Assembly (NCBI GenBank): GCA_030272585.1
Contig: BSYQ01000001.1
Coordinates: 8,323,001 to 8,387,000, forward strand
Length of the DNA: 64,000 nucleotides
Origin: Bryopsis sp. KO-2023
Taxonomy: Eukaryota > Chlorophyta > Ulvophyceae > Bryopsidales > Bryopsidaceae
Direction: 5' to 3'
The position numbers and the translations under genes are program-made. The notes below the pieces were generated by a model. That model worked only from the letters and a program-made list of their open reading frames with translations, was not told the origin of the DNA and searched no databases. Shown here piece by piece: positions 20,005 to 33,289 of this stretch (position 1 is the stretch's first letter; every line of letters begins with the position of its first letter).

Positions 20005-22538
20005 ATGGTCAAAAAAGGAAAGGGAAAGGGGGGCGGCAAGGTAGGGCAACGACTCTGCGAGCACTTCCTTTTCGAAAAGAGGATGCAGTGCACCTTGCGA
20101 GGGGCATCCCAAAGAGAAAACAGTCGCATATCCTGACGTAAAGGAAAACCTTTCGGTTGCAGACAAAGGCCAAGGATGAGACGGAAGAAGAAAGAGCCGC
20201 CAGGCTCAAAATGGAGGGCATTGCGGTAAGAGTTTGCATGCATGCATGCATGCATATTTGAGTTAGGCCCTGCTTCTCGACTGTGCAGTTTCAGAGTGGC
20301 GGAAAAGCGTCATTGTAGTTTTGCAGGCTCAAGAGCAAGCCAGGAAACAAGACGAGCAAAATCGAGTGGCACTGCGATTGAAACAGGTAACGAACGACTT
20401 TGACAATGGAGGCACACAGCAGTGAATACAATGACAAGCTTTGACAAGCTGTGTGCGATGGTGTAGATTCGCGAGCAACGATATGCCCACATCAACAACA
20501 TAAAGATCCATAACCAATGGCGGAAAATCAAGCGAATGTCGAAGGTGGAGGAACTGAAGAGGGACATCGAAATCATTGCTCAAAATCATGAGAGGGAGGT
20601 CGATCGAAAAGATGCCATCCTCCAGGTACAGACGCCTTTTGATACCTTGCACAAGCCCAGTTGGAGAAAGGGAAAACACTTTCTTCAGATATGAGGGAGC
20701 ACACGATGTAGTCAGACCTGAGAACAGAGCCATAAACTGAACTTTGTGCAAGCAGATGCTGGACCGTGATTTGGAGGATGCTGAGGAACAGTACAGTATG
20801 GCGCTCAGAGGGCATTATCAAATTGTCGACTCTTTGCAAGACTTGCAACACATGCGGATGCAAGCTCTGGATGAGGATTTCAGCAAGGATCTAGAAACAC
20901 TTGAAACACAATTTGAGACGTGAGAAGAGCCTCTGAACTGGACTTCACAATCACCACTTGTAGTCCAATTCACAACACTCATGGGTGCTATTCTGTACGG
21001 TGTTCAGGGAGAAGAACGAGATAATCAGTGTTCACAACAAACAAGTAAAAGACATGACCGACATGATGAATGCAATGGAGCAGGAATTCTCTCATGCTGA
21101 GGGGGAGGCCAGACAGGAGTTCGAATCCCAACGGGAAGAAGTTAAGAATCGGAACTCCGAAGAGTACAACGTTTTGAAGATCCAATTGGAGGGCACAATC
21201 GAAGAACTGGAGCGACATTTTGAACAAGCCCACAAAGTTTATCTCGACAGCACAGAGCATCGGACGCAGGCATTCAAGAAACTGACGAAGAATGACGCGG
21301 CGGCGGCGCGAGTCATAGAAAGACGAATGCGAAAGCTGATTCGCCTTCAGGTCGAGCTCAGGAGGCAAACTTTGGTCCGGACGGCTGAACTTAAAGTCTG
21401 TCGACTTGTCTGAGTGATTTTTTGCACTCTGGCTCAGGATGCTCTGGGTCACTGGCGAAACAAAATCGCGAGCAGCACCAATGAGTGGGAGGAACGCAAT
21501 CGAGCTCTTAGGAACGAGAAGGATATCATGACCAGACACTACCGAGCACTGAAATCATCGATGGACCACTTCCGTGCCACTCAGTCCCAAAGATTAAAAC
21601 ACCTGAGCATTTGCAGCGGGCAAGCACAGGGAGACCTGGAAACAAAACTGCAGAAGGCAACGGCGATACTGAAGCTGGCAGAAATGTGCAGAAAAATGGA
21701 GACAGAACAAGAAAAAATCCTCCCATTTTGTCCAAACTTGAGCGGAGTTTATGTGGGAGGGTCGAAAGTTGCGGTTGGGGAAGTTGAATCAGATGATGAG
21801 GAGGAAAAGAAGTCTGGAGACCCAGGCGTTCCTCCTAAGGAAGATGTTGCTGTGGACGCTTCCGCTGCTGATTCAAGCGTGAGGGGTTGGGTTCTGCTGA
21901 TTATGTTCTGTGCGTTTGAAGGTGGTGCAAAAATCTTGACATGCGTTTTGGTGTTGTTGATAGATCGAGGCGGTGGGAGGTAAACTTGCAGATAAGCCAC
22001 GGTACTCATCTGTGGGGCAAGACAAAGGCAAAAACGAAGTCGAGGAATGGGATTATCTCAACAATTTCTTCAAAAAGTTCAACAAGGTATTTATTCTACT
22101 CAGCTGTGAACATCAGAAAAGAGCACCATAGAGCCGAAATGCAAGTGTGTCGATATTGATATTGCGATGACCTGAAACCAACACCATTAGTAGTGGTATA
22201 CCAGACTGTGATCACACACATCTGTTAAAATCGAGTCTCCCTCCCGGGGGCTACGGATGTGTTGACAGTACTTGAGAATTTCGCAGGTGATGCTGGACAA
22301 GGGAGCGATTGACAAAGAGCGGGATCGACTGAAGAGAGAAAACACTGATCTTCGAGCAATCTTGAAGCAGTACTTGGACGGCATCTCCGTTAATGTGGAT
22401 GTCATGAACAACCCCTCCAACACCCTAATGGTCGTGAACCAGCGCCTCCAGTTGACCTTGGGAGAGAGAAACAAAGCCAGAGCCGAGCGGGTGGCTAGGA
22501 AACAACAGCAGCAACTGGTGGTTCAAAAAGCAAACTGA
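20005..22538 (+). CDS. DRC2: DRC2/CCDC65, nexin-dynein regulatory complex subunit
   Basis: Nine exons were placed: 20005-20040, 20163-20225, 20327-20386, 20467-20625, 20756-20919, 21008-21395, 21438-21878, 21964-22086 and 22287-22538. They sum to 1686 bases and give 561 residues with no internal stop. The protein is almost entirely coiled coil. Diagnostic segments match vertebrate and algal CCDC65: the Lys-rich start, [50 protein letters not shown], and [10 protein letters not shown] followed by VVNQRLQ. An acidic linker (ESDDEEEK) precedes the exon-8 segment. DRC2 pairs with DRC1 to form the base of the nexin link on 9+2 axonemes, which controls dynein activity, so this cell makes motile cilia. 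It is about 75 residues longer than the human protein. The exon-6 donor (AAA|GTCTGT) is the weakest join. Confidence 0.93.
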
Positions 22539-22931
22539 CTGCCCAGTGTTGTTCGCATGTCAGAAAAACTGGGAACTGTGTTTTTGATGTTGGGGGTGCC
22601 CTCAGTTTCGGGAGGGTCCCAAGTTTTCAACTTTTCAAGGATTTTCAATTTCAGTCCAATCTTGTCGATAAACAAGTCCAATTAAACATCATGCATATGG
22701 GCAGAGATAAACTCTCCTCTTGTGCTACACTGATCATTACAAACGCACCCCCCCTTCTCTATCCATACACTCCCAGACAATTTCTATCGACAACGCTCCA
22801 GAACAAATGACCTTGATGCAGTTCCCTTTTTCCTTTCTCCATACACCCACCACAAAACACCAAGTATCCAGAGCCCGATCTCCCACCAAGGATCGGACAA
22901 GGTCCACCTCGAATCATATTCTCTACTACAC

Positions 22932-25228
22932 TCATGCAAAGAAATCCGAGGGAAGCTGGTATGTCAGTGCAACGTTCAGCAGCCACTCCTCATCCACCAC
23001 CTTGGCATAAGGGGGAAGATTCATCGGCTTCATGGCCCCATCACACACCACGCACACCGCACAACACCTCATCCCCACGAGCTCCGCCCCCAGTTTCTTC
23101 GCCACTTGCTCCAACCCGCTCATGTTCCCCACACTCCATCCATTTCCCCCCTTGTGCACCGCCAGCATGACTTGATCCAAAGGCTTCGATATGGATTTGG
23201 ACCGAACACATCCGGATGTCTCGCTCGCCTCGCAGTCCACTTCATATCCGTCTTCCTCGAGCCAATAGCCCTCCTCCACACAAGTTTCGATCCATTCAGG
23301 ATGCAGCAGGAAAGCTCCATCCGCAACCGCTGACGCCATCCCCAAGCTCGGCTCCTTGTCGCTCACCACCACATGAGTTTGGGCCGCGGAGGTGGCTTCT
23401 CCACAAAACTTCCCCCCCTTCAGTTGCCGTGCTGCCCTCTTAACCAGGCTGATGATCTCGCTGTCTGTTCCGATGTATCCCAGCACAATGGGGCTGCTCT
23501 CTTTCCTCCTCATGAGTAGAGGGGCTTCTCGATCTTGCACCGGAGTTCCCACAGCTTCCAAAGATTCAGAGCTGGAGGGTTCTTCGTAGGATGGGGTGTC
23601 TGGGCTTTGGGGACGATACCTCCTGACTGGAGCCTTGCCCAGAGGGTCATAAAAGGTCGGAGCAATGTTGCCAATATCTGAAGGAGACACCAGACACAAC
23701 CCACCACCATTGAGCGTCACATGGAAGACAAGACTTTCCCCAAAAAAAAAAGTTAAATTAAAAAATTAAAAAAATACGCTGAAAGTATCTTCGGAATGCT
23801 CCAGCTGGGATTCAACCTACCTGGCATGTCGCTGTCAATGATGGCCTTGTATGTGGAAGCCCACGTTTCGACATTCATTTTGAGCACCTTCCACGACACC
23901 GCTGAGACTTGGGGATTCGCATGTTTGGTGAGTTTCAGCAGCGCGTTCCCCAGCTGGTAGGCCACGGCATACTTCTCGGCGCAGGGATGGTTGATCAAGA
24001 TGTGGAGGTTTTTCAACACAGTGTGCTCGCAGCCGTCGAAATCGAATTCTCCAGACCCCACCTTGTCTAGGATTCTGGCAACCAGCTTGATCTCTCTCTT
24101 CCTCTGCAAAATTATTCACTAAGCATGTCTTGAACCCAAAACGAAATAGAAAGATTGGACAAGGGGGCAGTGGCATTTTTGCAATTTTTGACCTGTTGTC
24201 TATTTTCTGTAAAAGCTTCGAATATTGAATTCGGAACAATTATATCTTTGATCGTTCCGATTTCCGCATTATGAAGTGAACTGCAAAAGAATAGAAACAT
24301 ATTTTTGAAAGATTTTTTCAGGGGGGTTGCCACCACATCAAACACAATCTTGGGTCTGCAAAAGCATGCATTTTGCTTAAAATCCAATCGAGTTGTTGAA
24401 TAAATGCTTGGGGGGAATGGAAATTTCTTGAGCACTTTCATTTTTTTATGATTTGTTAACAATTTTTTGTATGCAATTCCAGATGATGAAAATAATAAAT
24501 TCAAATGAACAAATTCGAAAAAGTCCGGTGCTATTTGAAACTTAAAATCCAGAAAGCTAGGCAATTTCTCGTTGCCCAAACGTTTGAAATCTAGGTTTGA
24601 AATGTAAAGATTCAAGGTTATATTTTTTTTTGCCTGGTTGCTTAGTTATGATCGAATGGGTAGGCTGAGGATCCTCCAGTCTTTTGAAAAATCTAGAAAC
24701 TCCCATCCAACATTTCTCTATAAACATGAAGCACAGGATGCAGAATATCTGCAAACATGCATTCAATTGTCTATGCAATATTTTCTGTAAAATGCATCCA
24801 AAACCGCACTGCCCACCAGTCTAGCCGGTTCCCTCTGTTCCTTCAGACGTTTGCTGCGCTCTTCCTGGGTAGGGTACTTATCCCTGGCCCTCAGCCGACG
24901 CTTGGCTGCAAAAACGATACAATAACACTTTGACGCTCGACGGCCTTTATCCAAACAGGTCTCCACAAGCATCCATCACCACGATTCTCTGGAACGAACC
25001 AAACACACGCGCACTATTCTTTTCCTCACTGCAATCTCCAACCTGGTCGACAGCCGCCCTTCAAGACTGCCATGAGTGCCTCCGCTGGGTGGGGGTTTTC
25101 TTTACAGTCGTGTTGTAAAGCTCCGTTCTCCATTCTAAAAATGCCTGGGTGGCCTGCATCGAGGATGGGTTTCAATTTGGTGGATGACAGCCCGATTTCC
25201 ACGGAGTCACCTTCAGTCGTACATAGCA
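22932..25228 (-). CDS. TFIIS-N-like and tandem BRCT domain protein
   Basis: The last exon, 22932-23677, encodes two BRCT domains: the first ends around HPEWIETCVEEGYWLEEDGYEV, the second around VVDEEWLLNVALTYQLP, each with the conserved Trp. The exon at 23821-24103 joins it in phase (DSDMP|DIGNIAP) and encodes an all-helical module, HTVLKNLHILINHP…GNALLKLTKHANPQVSAVSWKVLKMNV. Its pattern fits the TFIIS N-terminal (LW) domain of transcription elongation factors. Upstream candidate exons lie at about 24790-24907 (basic helix, EERSKRLKEQ) and about 25046-25228. The 5' end was not found. BRCT pairs bind phosphopeptides in DNA-damage signalling, and TFIIS-N domains bind transcription elongation complexes. 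A role linking repair and transcription is inference. 24120-24780 is a long AT-rich intron. Confidence 0.75.
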
Positions 25229-28200
25229 ACAATTAAACCAAAATTTGCCTGCAAGAGAAGACACGTCCTCCTGCATGTTGGTCGCTATGACGCACAAAAT
25301 TCTGTCAGTTGGCCCACAGTACTTTCATCCCCACACTGTGTGGATGTTCTTCTCACTCCCTCTCTTTCCCTCCCCCCCCCAAAAAAAAAATAAAAAATAA
25401 AAACAAAGAGTGCGAGGATTTGTTGAAGTGTGCAAAAAAAAACCTTGATGTGTGCCTCCTGCACTACCCCACTTCATATCCCATGCTTTAAAACCTAACC
25501 CCTTCTCTCTTTCTATGAAAGGGTATGCCAATGTTGTGGTTGGTTGGCCAAAGACTCCAAACAGCCTTGTAAAGGGAACCAGCAATTCTCTCACGTTTGA
25601 AGCAAGGCAGATGATTTTGTGATGTGGATTTTTGAGGGTAGAGAGTCACGAGGTCGGTGTAGATTCTCTGGTGGTGATGGTTGTGTTTCCTTCCTTGTTT
25701 TGCCACAAATATGAGGATAACATGAACAGCTCATTGATTGAGACTTGAAACAGGCCCCAGGTGTGCAGCCACAGCGGCCTACTCAAGTGTAAAACTGATT
25801 CCTGATTCCTGTTTTGCCAAAACATGGGCTTGTTGTGAGGAAATTGTAACTGATTGAGTGCGTGAAGCCTTGAGTACACCACACCCATCATTCCAGCAGA
25901 AAGCGCTGGGTTCAAATGGTTCCCACCTCGATGCAAGAGAGTGAAGGAGTTGGTTTCGAAAAGTATCGGGGGGTGGGGGTTGGCTGAGGCGTGTGTGTGG
26001 TTTTTCTGCAGCCAGCAGGGGAGCCAGAGGTAACCAACAATAGGGTAGCTCTGTCTACTTTCACAGCAGCCCATCTCCAGTGTGAGTGTCACAATTCTTT
26101 CCTTACATAATTCCATCTGACAGACAGTTCAAACGAAGTGTGGTTCGCACCCCCGAGTTAATTTAATGGCTGGACTAAATTGCGAATGATTGGAATCGGC
26201 ATTGAGCTCTGTGAAGCGGGGATCGGGCACTTTCATTTTTGTGCTGCCACTGGGTTCTGTTCTGTGTCCCATGCTTTGCTGTCGAGCAAAGAAATTTTCG
26301 ACTGCTGCTGGTGAAATTTGATTGAAAAAACAAGTATATGAATGAGTGAACAAAGATTTGAGGGTTGATGATCTTGTCTTCTGACTTGCCACAGGACTGG
26401 TGGTATCTGAGCAAGGAGACTGCTCAGTTTCTTTTCTGGCAAGTTTGAGGAGGAGCATTTGGGATGGGGGTAGAGAGAGAGAGAAAGTAAAGAGTGAGTA
26501 AGATCTATTTGACAGGTGTAAGGAAGAACAACATATATATATCGCTCATATGGAGGGGACTGGCCTGAAACCTGCTGGTGGTGTTTTGAACGGGAGGTAT
26601 TTTGCGCTGAATGATGCATACGATGGTGATCAGAAGAGAAAAAAATCCAATTACCTGGAGGGGGATCCTGGTGCAACACGTTTGTTGGAAAAAGGAAAAA
26701 CCTCAAAACAGGGGGCCCCTCCCCCAGGTGGCCTCTATCATAAATCCGTTTTTTTCCGACATCTCGATTGGAATGATGCTCACAAAAGAGGGGAATTTGA
26801 AGAAATGATTTTTGACGAGGGCAAATTGACCTGACTGAAAACGCTTGATATTGCCACCGCAAACACCACTCCAAACACAATGGGTGAATGTCCACATTGT
26901 TTTTCCACAGAGAAGAGTTCAATAACGTTAAGTGTATTTTTCCTGTGGAATTCACAGTTAAACCAATGATCAGCCCACTGACAATGCTTGTATGTTTGCT
27001 AAAAATATCAATGAAGCGTACCCAGATTAGCCAGCTCCTGAAAGCCAAACAGAGGTGGGGAAATTGACATGGAAATTTTCACAAAATTCAAGGCAAATGC
27101 GATTCTTTGTAGATATGATCCACATTGACAAAAAAAGTGGAAAAAAAAAACTCACCACCATCCCAATTGTCACCCCCAGACTGATCCAACGACGTCTATC
27201 AATTGATCAAGGCTTCTCAACACTCCACTGACATGTCGATTTGAATTGACCTCAGCTGAACACAAACACAAGCAGCAACGACACCACACTGACATATATC
27301 TGTGAGTGCCAAGTGCTAATTTTCCTTTTTTTTAAATAATTTTGTGTACATTAAAGGAAGCGGCTATGAACCTGAGTGGAAAAGGTCAGTGGATTTCTGA
27401 GCATTTTGGTAACGTTTCCATGCTCTTTGCGTGTGTTTGCGTTTCGATACTCCGCAGCACTGCCGATCAAAACGGGGCAAAAGAAAAGAACTCTTGAATA
27501 AAAATAAGCACACTCTCAGACACTCTTCCAACAAAGTCGAACGAAACAATTTCTTTCCTCTCCAGAGCGGCCCTTTGTTTTTTTTTTACATTTTCCTTGG
27601 AACACATTTCGTTTGGATTGTACTCTTCTTTTTTTTTCTCCCTCTTTTTTTTCCCCCTCCCACACAAAAGCTCGTTTCTGATGCTGCTTTGCAATTGAAA
27701 GTCAAATACACACCCCCACCCTTTTTCCTTTTTCCCTCTCTCTCTCTCTCTATTTCTAGTCTGCATCGAGTGCCATAAACTCAAATACAAGTCAAGCTCT
27801 CAAAAAAATCCCACTAATAGCAGAGGATCCGAAATCAAGAACTTTTCAACCACACTCAAGAGCTTATGAAATTCCCATTCAGACTTCATCTCACCAAAAA
27901 AAATAAATCAGTATAACTCTCTCTCTCTCTCTTTTTTTTTTTCTAAATAAAAAGCGGTGGCGTGTAAATAAACAAGAACGCGTCCCCCTGTCAAATCTTC
28001 CACTCACCCGCAACAAGCATTCAGGAAAAAACGAAGCTCATATGAAATCAAAGAAAGAAAAGAAAAAAAAAAGTCTAAACGATTTTAAAAAAATATTTAG
28101 AGATACTCTCACGCTATAAAAAAAATTTAAAAGAAAAAAAAACAAAGATCAAACTAAGCGGGCTTCAGTGTTTTGCCGCAAAAAAACGATGATGAAGTGT

Positions 28201-28505
28201 TTTTCAACCATGCAAATATTCTTTTGTTGTTTTTTTTTTCCCTTTTTCTCTTCTCTAATTTTTCTTCCCTGTAACTCTCTCTCTCTCCCTCCCTCACTCT
28301 TTTTTTTTTTTTTTTTCAAGATTGCAAGGGGGTTTGCAAAGATATACACAAATATATCTGCGTCGACACACGCACATGCAAATGTCTCGTATATCGATTT
28401 AAAAAAATACACACTATAATTCTCTGGTGCATAAAATTCTGTCACCCCGGTTCTCTATATTTGCAACCATCAGGTGAAAATCAATGAAGATTCCCATTAA
28501 ACCCC
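25229..28505. other. Long non-coding, low-complexity stretch
   Basis: No supported exon. It holds homopolymers, (CT)n runs at 27730-27757 and 27917-27940, a segment at 25410-25490 repeated at 54820-54890, and strongly AT-rich DNA at 27890-28400. Long open frames on the minus strand (26233-27048) lack splice-consistent or family signals. Confidence 0.5.
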
Positions 28506-31500
28506 TCACAATATGAATCTCTCCAAAGCTTCGGCCAAACCATCTTCATCATTGGACGAAACCACAGCATCCGCTGCAGCTTTCACCTTCATGGAAAATC
28601 AAAATAAAAAAGAATAAAAAAAAATTCACTTGCTTTCACAAAGCAAAACTAAGCGAACTGCCATATGTAAACACACCAATTCACTGGTGCTTTGTCACAT
28701 GTACAAGTAATAGTCACCCTGAGTATGGAATCTATAGCTGTATTAGTCATCCTTCGCAGGGTTTTTTTAAGGAGAAGCATTATCGTTGTGTATTCCTTCA
28801 AAATTTAGAACCCCCCCTTCAATGAAAAGAATCTTAATTTTTTGTAATGTTTTTCAACGTTCACATAGTTGAAAAAACCTTGAAAGAAAGAAAGAAATCA
28901 AGAGCCATATCACAGACATGTGCATTATTTATGACTTCCCCCCCCCCCCCCCCCAAAAAAAAAAAAAAGAACCCACCTTTTCCACCCCATTTCCCATAGC
29001 GATTCCCAAACCTGCCCCCTGCACCATTTCGAAGTCATTTCCACCATCCCCCACAGCCATAACGGAATCCAACCCCACCCCAGCACTTGCAGCAAGAGTT
29101 TTCACCCCATTCCATTTGTTCACCCCTCTCGGCACCAACTCCAAATGATTCTCAACCGCAATCATGACATCGGCCCCGGTGCCCTCCACATTCCTTTCCC
29201 AATGGGGCTGAATTTCCTGCAATATCCTGGAGGGCTCCGCCATCAGCACGATTTTCTTGGGGGTGGGCCCCTGGAGGATCTGGTCAATGGTGACTTCTTT
29301 GGCGAGGGGTTCGTAGTAGCGGCTGTGCATTTCCTCCACCTCGTCGGTCATCTTGGTGGTGGCGCATTCGTCGCCCAGGAAAGCTATGCAGGAGACGTTT
29401 TGCTTTTCGCAGTACTGAAACACGGAAGCCACGAAGCTGGCGGACAGATTGGGACCCATCATGGCTTTCCCCCGCCAATCGTGCACAGCCAGACCTTGAA
29501 GAAACACGCCCGCCCCCGAAAGAGAAACGACCAAGCCATCGCCTGCGCATTTCCCAATCCACAGCCGCCGTTTCACCCACAACTCGTTTCATAAAAAAAT
29601 CCCAAACAGCCGACAAAATCCACGAAGAATAAAAAATCATGGGTTTAAAAACTTGGGACCCACACACCTGCCAGTCCAACGTTTCCGCAAGCGGATAATG
29701 CTGCAGGCCTGGCTTTCCCTGTTGCTAGCATGACCTTGATTCCCTTCGCCAGTACGGCCCTGATTGCATCTCTGGACGAGTCCAGGATTTTGCTGCGGCT
29801 GTTCAAAAGAGTACCATCCATATCTAACGAAATCAACTGAATATCGCCCTTGTAGCGATTTAAGGAAACGACCGGCCCTGAACTCCGGTTTCGCTCTGGA
29901 TCGAATCACAAACGATGCTGATTAATAATAACTCCACATGCAGTATCGAGAGAATCTGAAAAACGTTGCATCTGTGAAAAAAAATAAAAAATAAAAGAGA
30001 GTTATCAGCACCAAAAGAATTGAATTACCTGGTGTTTCTGGTTTTACTGTGGAGTGAAGCTCGCCCCCCTTGACGGCGGCTTCGATCAATCCTTTGCCCT
30101 GCCACCCCAGACGGGACATCAGGGTTTGTTCTGCTTGAGCCATTTCTTTCCAGGCCTTGGGACTCCGGTCGTGATCGAATCCCATCAAATGCAACAGCCC
30201 ATGTATGAGCAAGACGCGGCATTCGTCAAGCAGTTCCAACCTGCAATGAACTGAACAAGAAGTCAATACTTATTTCTGAACGAAGAAAACCTCCCACCCC
30301 CCACCTTTTTTTCGTTCTTTTTTTTTGTGTTTGTTAGAAGGGGGGGAGGGATGTTGATTTTGCCAGTTGTGCATCGGCAGCAGCTTTCTCAAACTGGATA
30401 CATTGATCAACTTGTTAAGGGCCTGGTCGTTGCTGATTGATGAGACGAAGTAACCTGATCCGCATGTGAATAGAAATCGGAAATCGGTTGAGCAAACTTG
30501 GAGAAAGAAAGGGAAAATTTCGCTTACCGACGCTTCTCCGCTTGTCGACTGGCAGTGTCAAGAGATATCACCAAATCACCCAGCGCCAAAAGAGGTAAAT
30601 CCTTCAAACCACCAACGGGAAAAAGTCTCTCACTCAAAATCCCAATAACAACAAGCTTTATCGTCAATGGCAGTTTTCCTGATGCTCTTTCTTTCTTTCT
30701 TTCTTTCTTTTTTAATGTGGGATGGCATTAATTAAAAAAGTGCAGTGAGCTAGCAGAAGTGCAACGACTGTGACTGAAATGCCCAAAAAAAATTCAGACG
30801 GGTGTATTTGTGCATTCCTCCTCCTTTGACATTTCAAGATCTGGAGAAAGCAGCTTTCAAAAAAAAAACGGCAAACAATTGGGATTCAATTTTAACTCCT
30901 TGGCATTATTTTTATTATTTTTTTATTTTTTTACCTCTTCTTCCTCCCCGTCATCCAATGGAAAGGAAAGCACGTCGGTTGGAGAATTGATGCCTCTCCA
31001 TTCTTTGTTCAAGTCTGTCATATGAGCATCGTCACATAACACAATGGACAGCTCCACCATTTCTACAAAAGAATAAATATACCTGTATTTTCAAACATTC
31101 AAATTCAGCCAATAGATTTCAAGGCGGCGCCTTTCACATTGTGGATGAGTTTTGGATGGGTGTAAAAAGAAAAACCCCCATGAAGGAAATTAAACTGGTG
31201 GATATGCAAGAAGCCCCTGGCCCGATGAGCGCCTCCCACCTTTGTTTGTGGGGTTCTCCTGTGAGGAGCTACGTAGCTCAAGTGCTCGCTTTAGAGCCTC
31301 CAGCGCATCCTCTTGAAGCGTTCTGGCGAGGTCTCCCACGATGGAGCTGAACACAAAAACGAAAACGACATTAAACGACGCTGCTTTCGACACGACGGAT
31401 TGGTTTTTCGTTACACGGTCATACGAGACATCAAGAAGCAAACAGAATCGATGGATGCGAAGCGCGTACCTCTGACCGGCGAGGGGCCGACCTTCGACCA

Positions 31501-31885
31501 GCACGTCGACTTCAAGCTCGGCCCCGTGTCGATCAACAGCCGCACACGAACATAGCAAGCGGAGCCCAGACTTGCGTCGGGCGTCGGAGTTTATGGAGCA
31601 AGGTGGAGGAAGACGTGCCCTCGTTTGAGCGACGGCCTGCGTCCTGCCTTGATTTCCCCTGGAAACACTTCGTTCGCGTTCGCCAAGGAGGGGTATCAGC
31701 CACTTGGGGACTTGGCTGAAAGGATCCCCAACGCAGCGCGATAGAGACGCGTAGCGCGAAAACGGCAGGAGCGCGTGAGACGTCATGGAAAGAGGGAAAG
31801 GAAGGTAGCACAATACACGGCCAATTTGTATTTGTTTTCCCCCAAAAAACGAAGGCACTGATGCTGACGCCGGCACCGTCAGCAT
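28506..31885 (-). CDS. Plastid-type YbeY endoribonuclease fused to a Cof-type HAD hydrolase
   Basis: Eight exons right to left: 31470-31885, 31240-31346, 30935-31062, 30528-30601, 30029-30240, 29668-29895, 28977-29542 and 28506-28586. They sum to 1812 bases, 603 residues, all phases agreeing. An alternative start at 31786 would give 570. The Ser/Arg-rich N-terminus suggests an organelle transit peptide. YbeY follows: [44 protein letters not shown] and the zinc site [11 protein letters not shown]. The HAD domain has DMDGTLLNS (motif I), [10 protein letters not shown] (II), a Lys-containing region near PKKIVLMAE and GDGGNDFEM (IV). Land plants encode the same order in one chloroplast protein (Arabidopsis At2g25870), where YbeY acts in plastid rRNA processing. 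The HAD substrate is unknown. No defects were seen. Confidence 0.93.
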
Positions 31886-33289
31886 CCTGTTCTGTGGTAG
31901 AGATGAAAAAGAACCAAAACCCTGAAATGGTGACTAAGTTTTCCCAGCAGCTTCTCGCTGTGAGCAATTCGACACATATCCAGAGAAAAATTAACTCTGG
32001 GTGCGGCGACCCAGCCTGATGGTCCAAAGTGATGTCGCTCAAAGAAATAACCTCCATTGCGATCGCATTCCAGATATTTATGCACCCGTCAATCACTGGG
32101 GGCACACAGCCCAGAAGCTCCACGCACCCTCAATTGCCCTCTCACCGATCTGTGTCGAAAGTAGCGGGTGCTTTCCCGTTATGGAACGTGAATCCACTAG
32201 GGTGACTGTTGTTTGATGGCTCTGCGAAACGATGAGCTGATACTTTGGCTGCTGGCTTGGAGCAGCTGTTTATTGTGCCTGAGGTTTTCTCAAAAACAGA
32301 GGTGGTGGAGGGGATGGGGAGTTCTTTAGTGATGATCGACACCAAATAGATAAATCAATTGGTGGGTGCAAATGTATATCTGCATCTGTAAAAAACAGGG
32401 CCTGGGTTTGCCTACCCTGTGCAATCGAACTACCGACTCTATAGCATTCCTTTCACCAAAACGTTTTTGGCAGAATTCATCAAACAACGAATCACCCATG
32501 AATCCATATTTGTGCTTGCTGTGGTAGCCCCTCCTCGTTCGGAGTGAAATTGTTCGAGCTCCAAAATTGTGGATATTTCGCTCGCACCCACGACTCGCCA
32601 GTACTGGATATCATTTTTCCAGTTTCCAAGGCCGTTGCTTCTTTGTGCATTAAAAAAAGAAACGCTCCCGACGTGCCCACACACGCCGCCAAAACATTTT
32701 GAGAGTCCCTTTCAGCTCGAAACGCAGGCGTGACGCTCAGATAGGGCTGACGCCGCCTTCGTGCGAATTGAAAAACGTTGCTTCACGACGCGCGCATGCC
32801 GAAACAGCCTTGCCCAACCTCTCCCATTTGAAACCCAACAGATTGATGGCCTCTCGGTCCCTTCGTTCGAAGTCAGTCTAATTACGAATGCAAGGGCGTT
32901 CCTCGCTGGATGGTTCCGATCCGATCGCTGCAACGACAAATTTCGCGCTCGAAACCTTTTTTTTTTGCACGGGGCTGAAATTAAAAGGAAAAACGCTGTC
33001 GAGGAGAGCATACGCTATACGCCCCTCGCATACGATTGGGGTGGTGGGTGCCGCGGTTAGGGCAGCCCGTTGCTCGGCGTGTCCTATGCCGCAATTGGAC
33101 ATTTTGACAAGGGGCGAGGTATGCTGACGTCACGATACCAAGTGTGCAATCGTGGTGCGGTGGCCCTATATGCCAATCTCGGTTTGCGCACACCATTCTG
33201 CGTGCACAACCTGACCCAGAGCACTGTATCGGTTCCCCTGGCAGCGCCCGTCAACAATCACATCGACGCCTTACACAAAAAAAGGGGAT
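31886..33289. other. Intergenic interval with unassigned minus-strand open frames
   Basis: Between the two divergent genes lies about 1.4 kb. Minus-strand segments at 31880-32090 (…GYFFERHHFGPSGWVAAPRVN…) and 32400-32692 (possible start MAACVGTSGAF; end VVRLHR|GTAGGC) have coding-like texture and could form a small gene, but they fall in different frames and no family was recognised. 32700-33289 is CpG-rich and probably contains the promoter of the agenet-HMG gene. Confidence 0.35.

Noticed and set aside
20226-20256. (CATG)n run as a regulatory site
   Set aside because: Simple tetranucleotide repeat within a DRC2 intron; the same run occurs at 45456 without a gene.
26233-27048. 271-codon minus-strand open frame
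   Set aside because: Composition follows the AT/GA-rich DNA, no domain or heptad pattern, and an overlapping plus-strand frame is equally open. Treated as chance.
28929-28976. Read-through of the HAD exon into a poly-Gly/Phe tail
   Set aside because: The frame continues past GVEK into a homopolymer; the GTGGGT donor and the in-phase last exon at 28506-28586 restore the conserved C-terminus.
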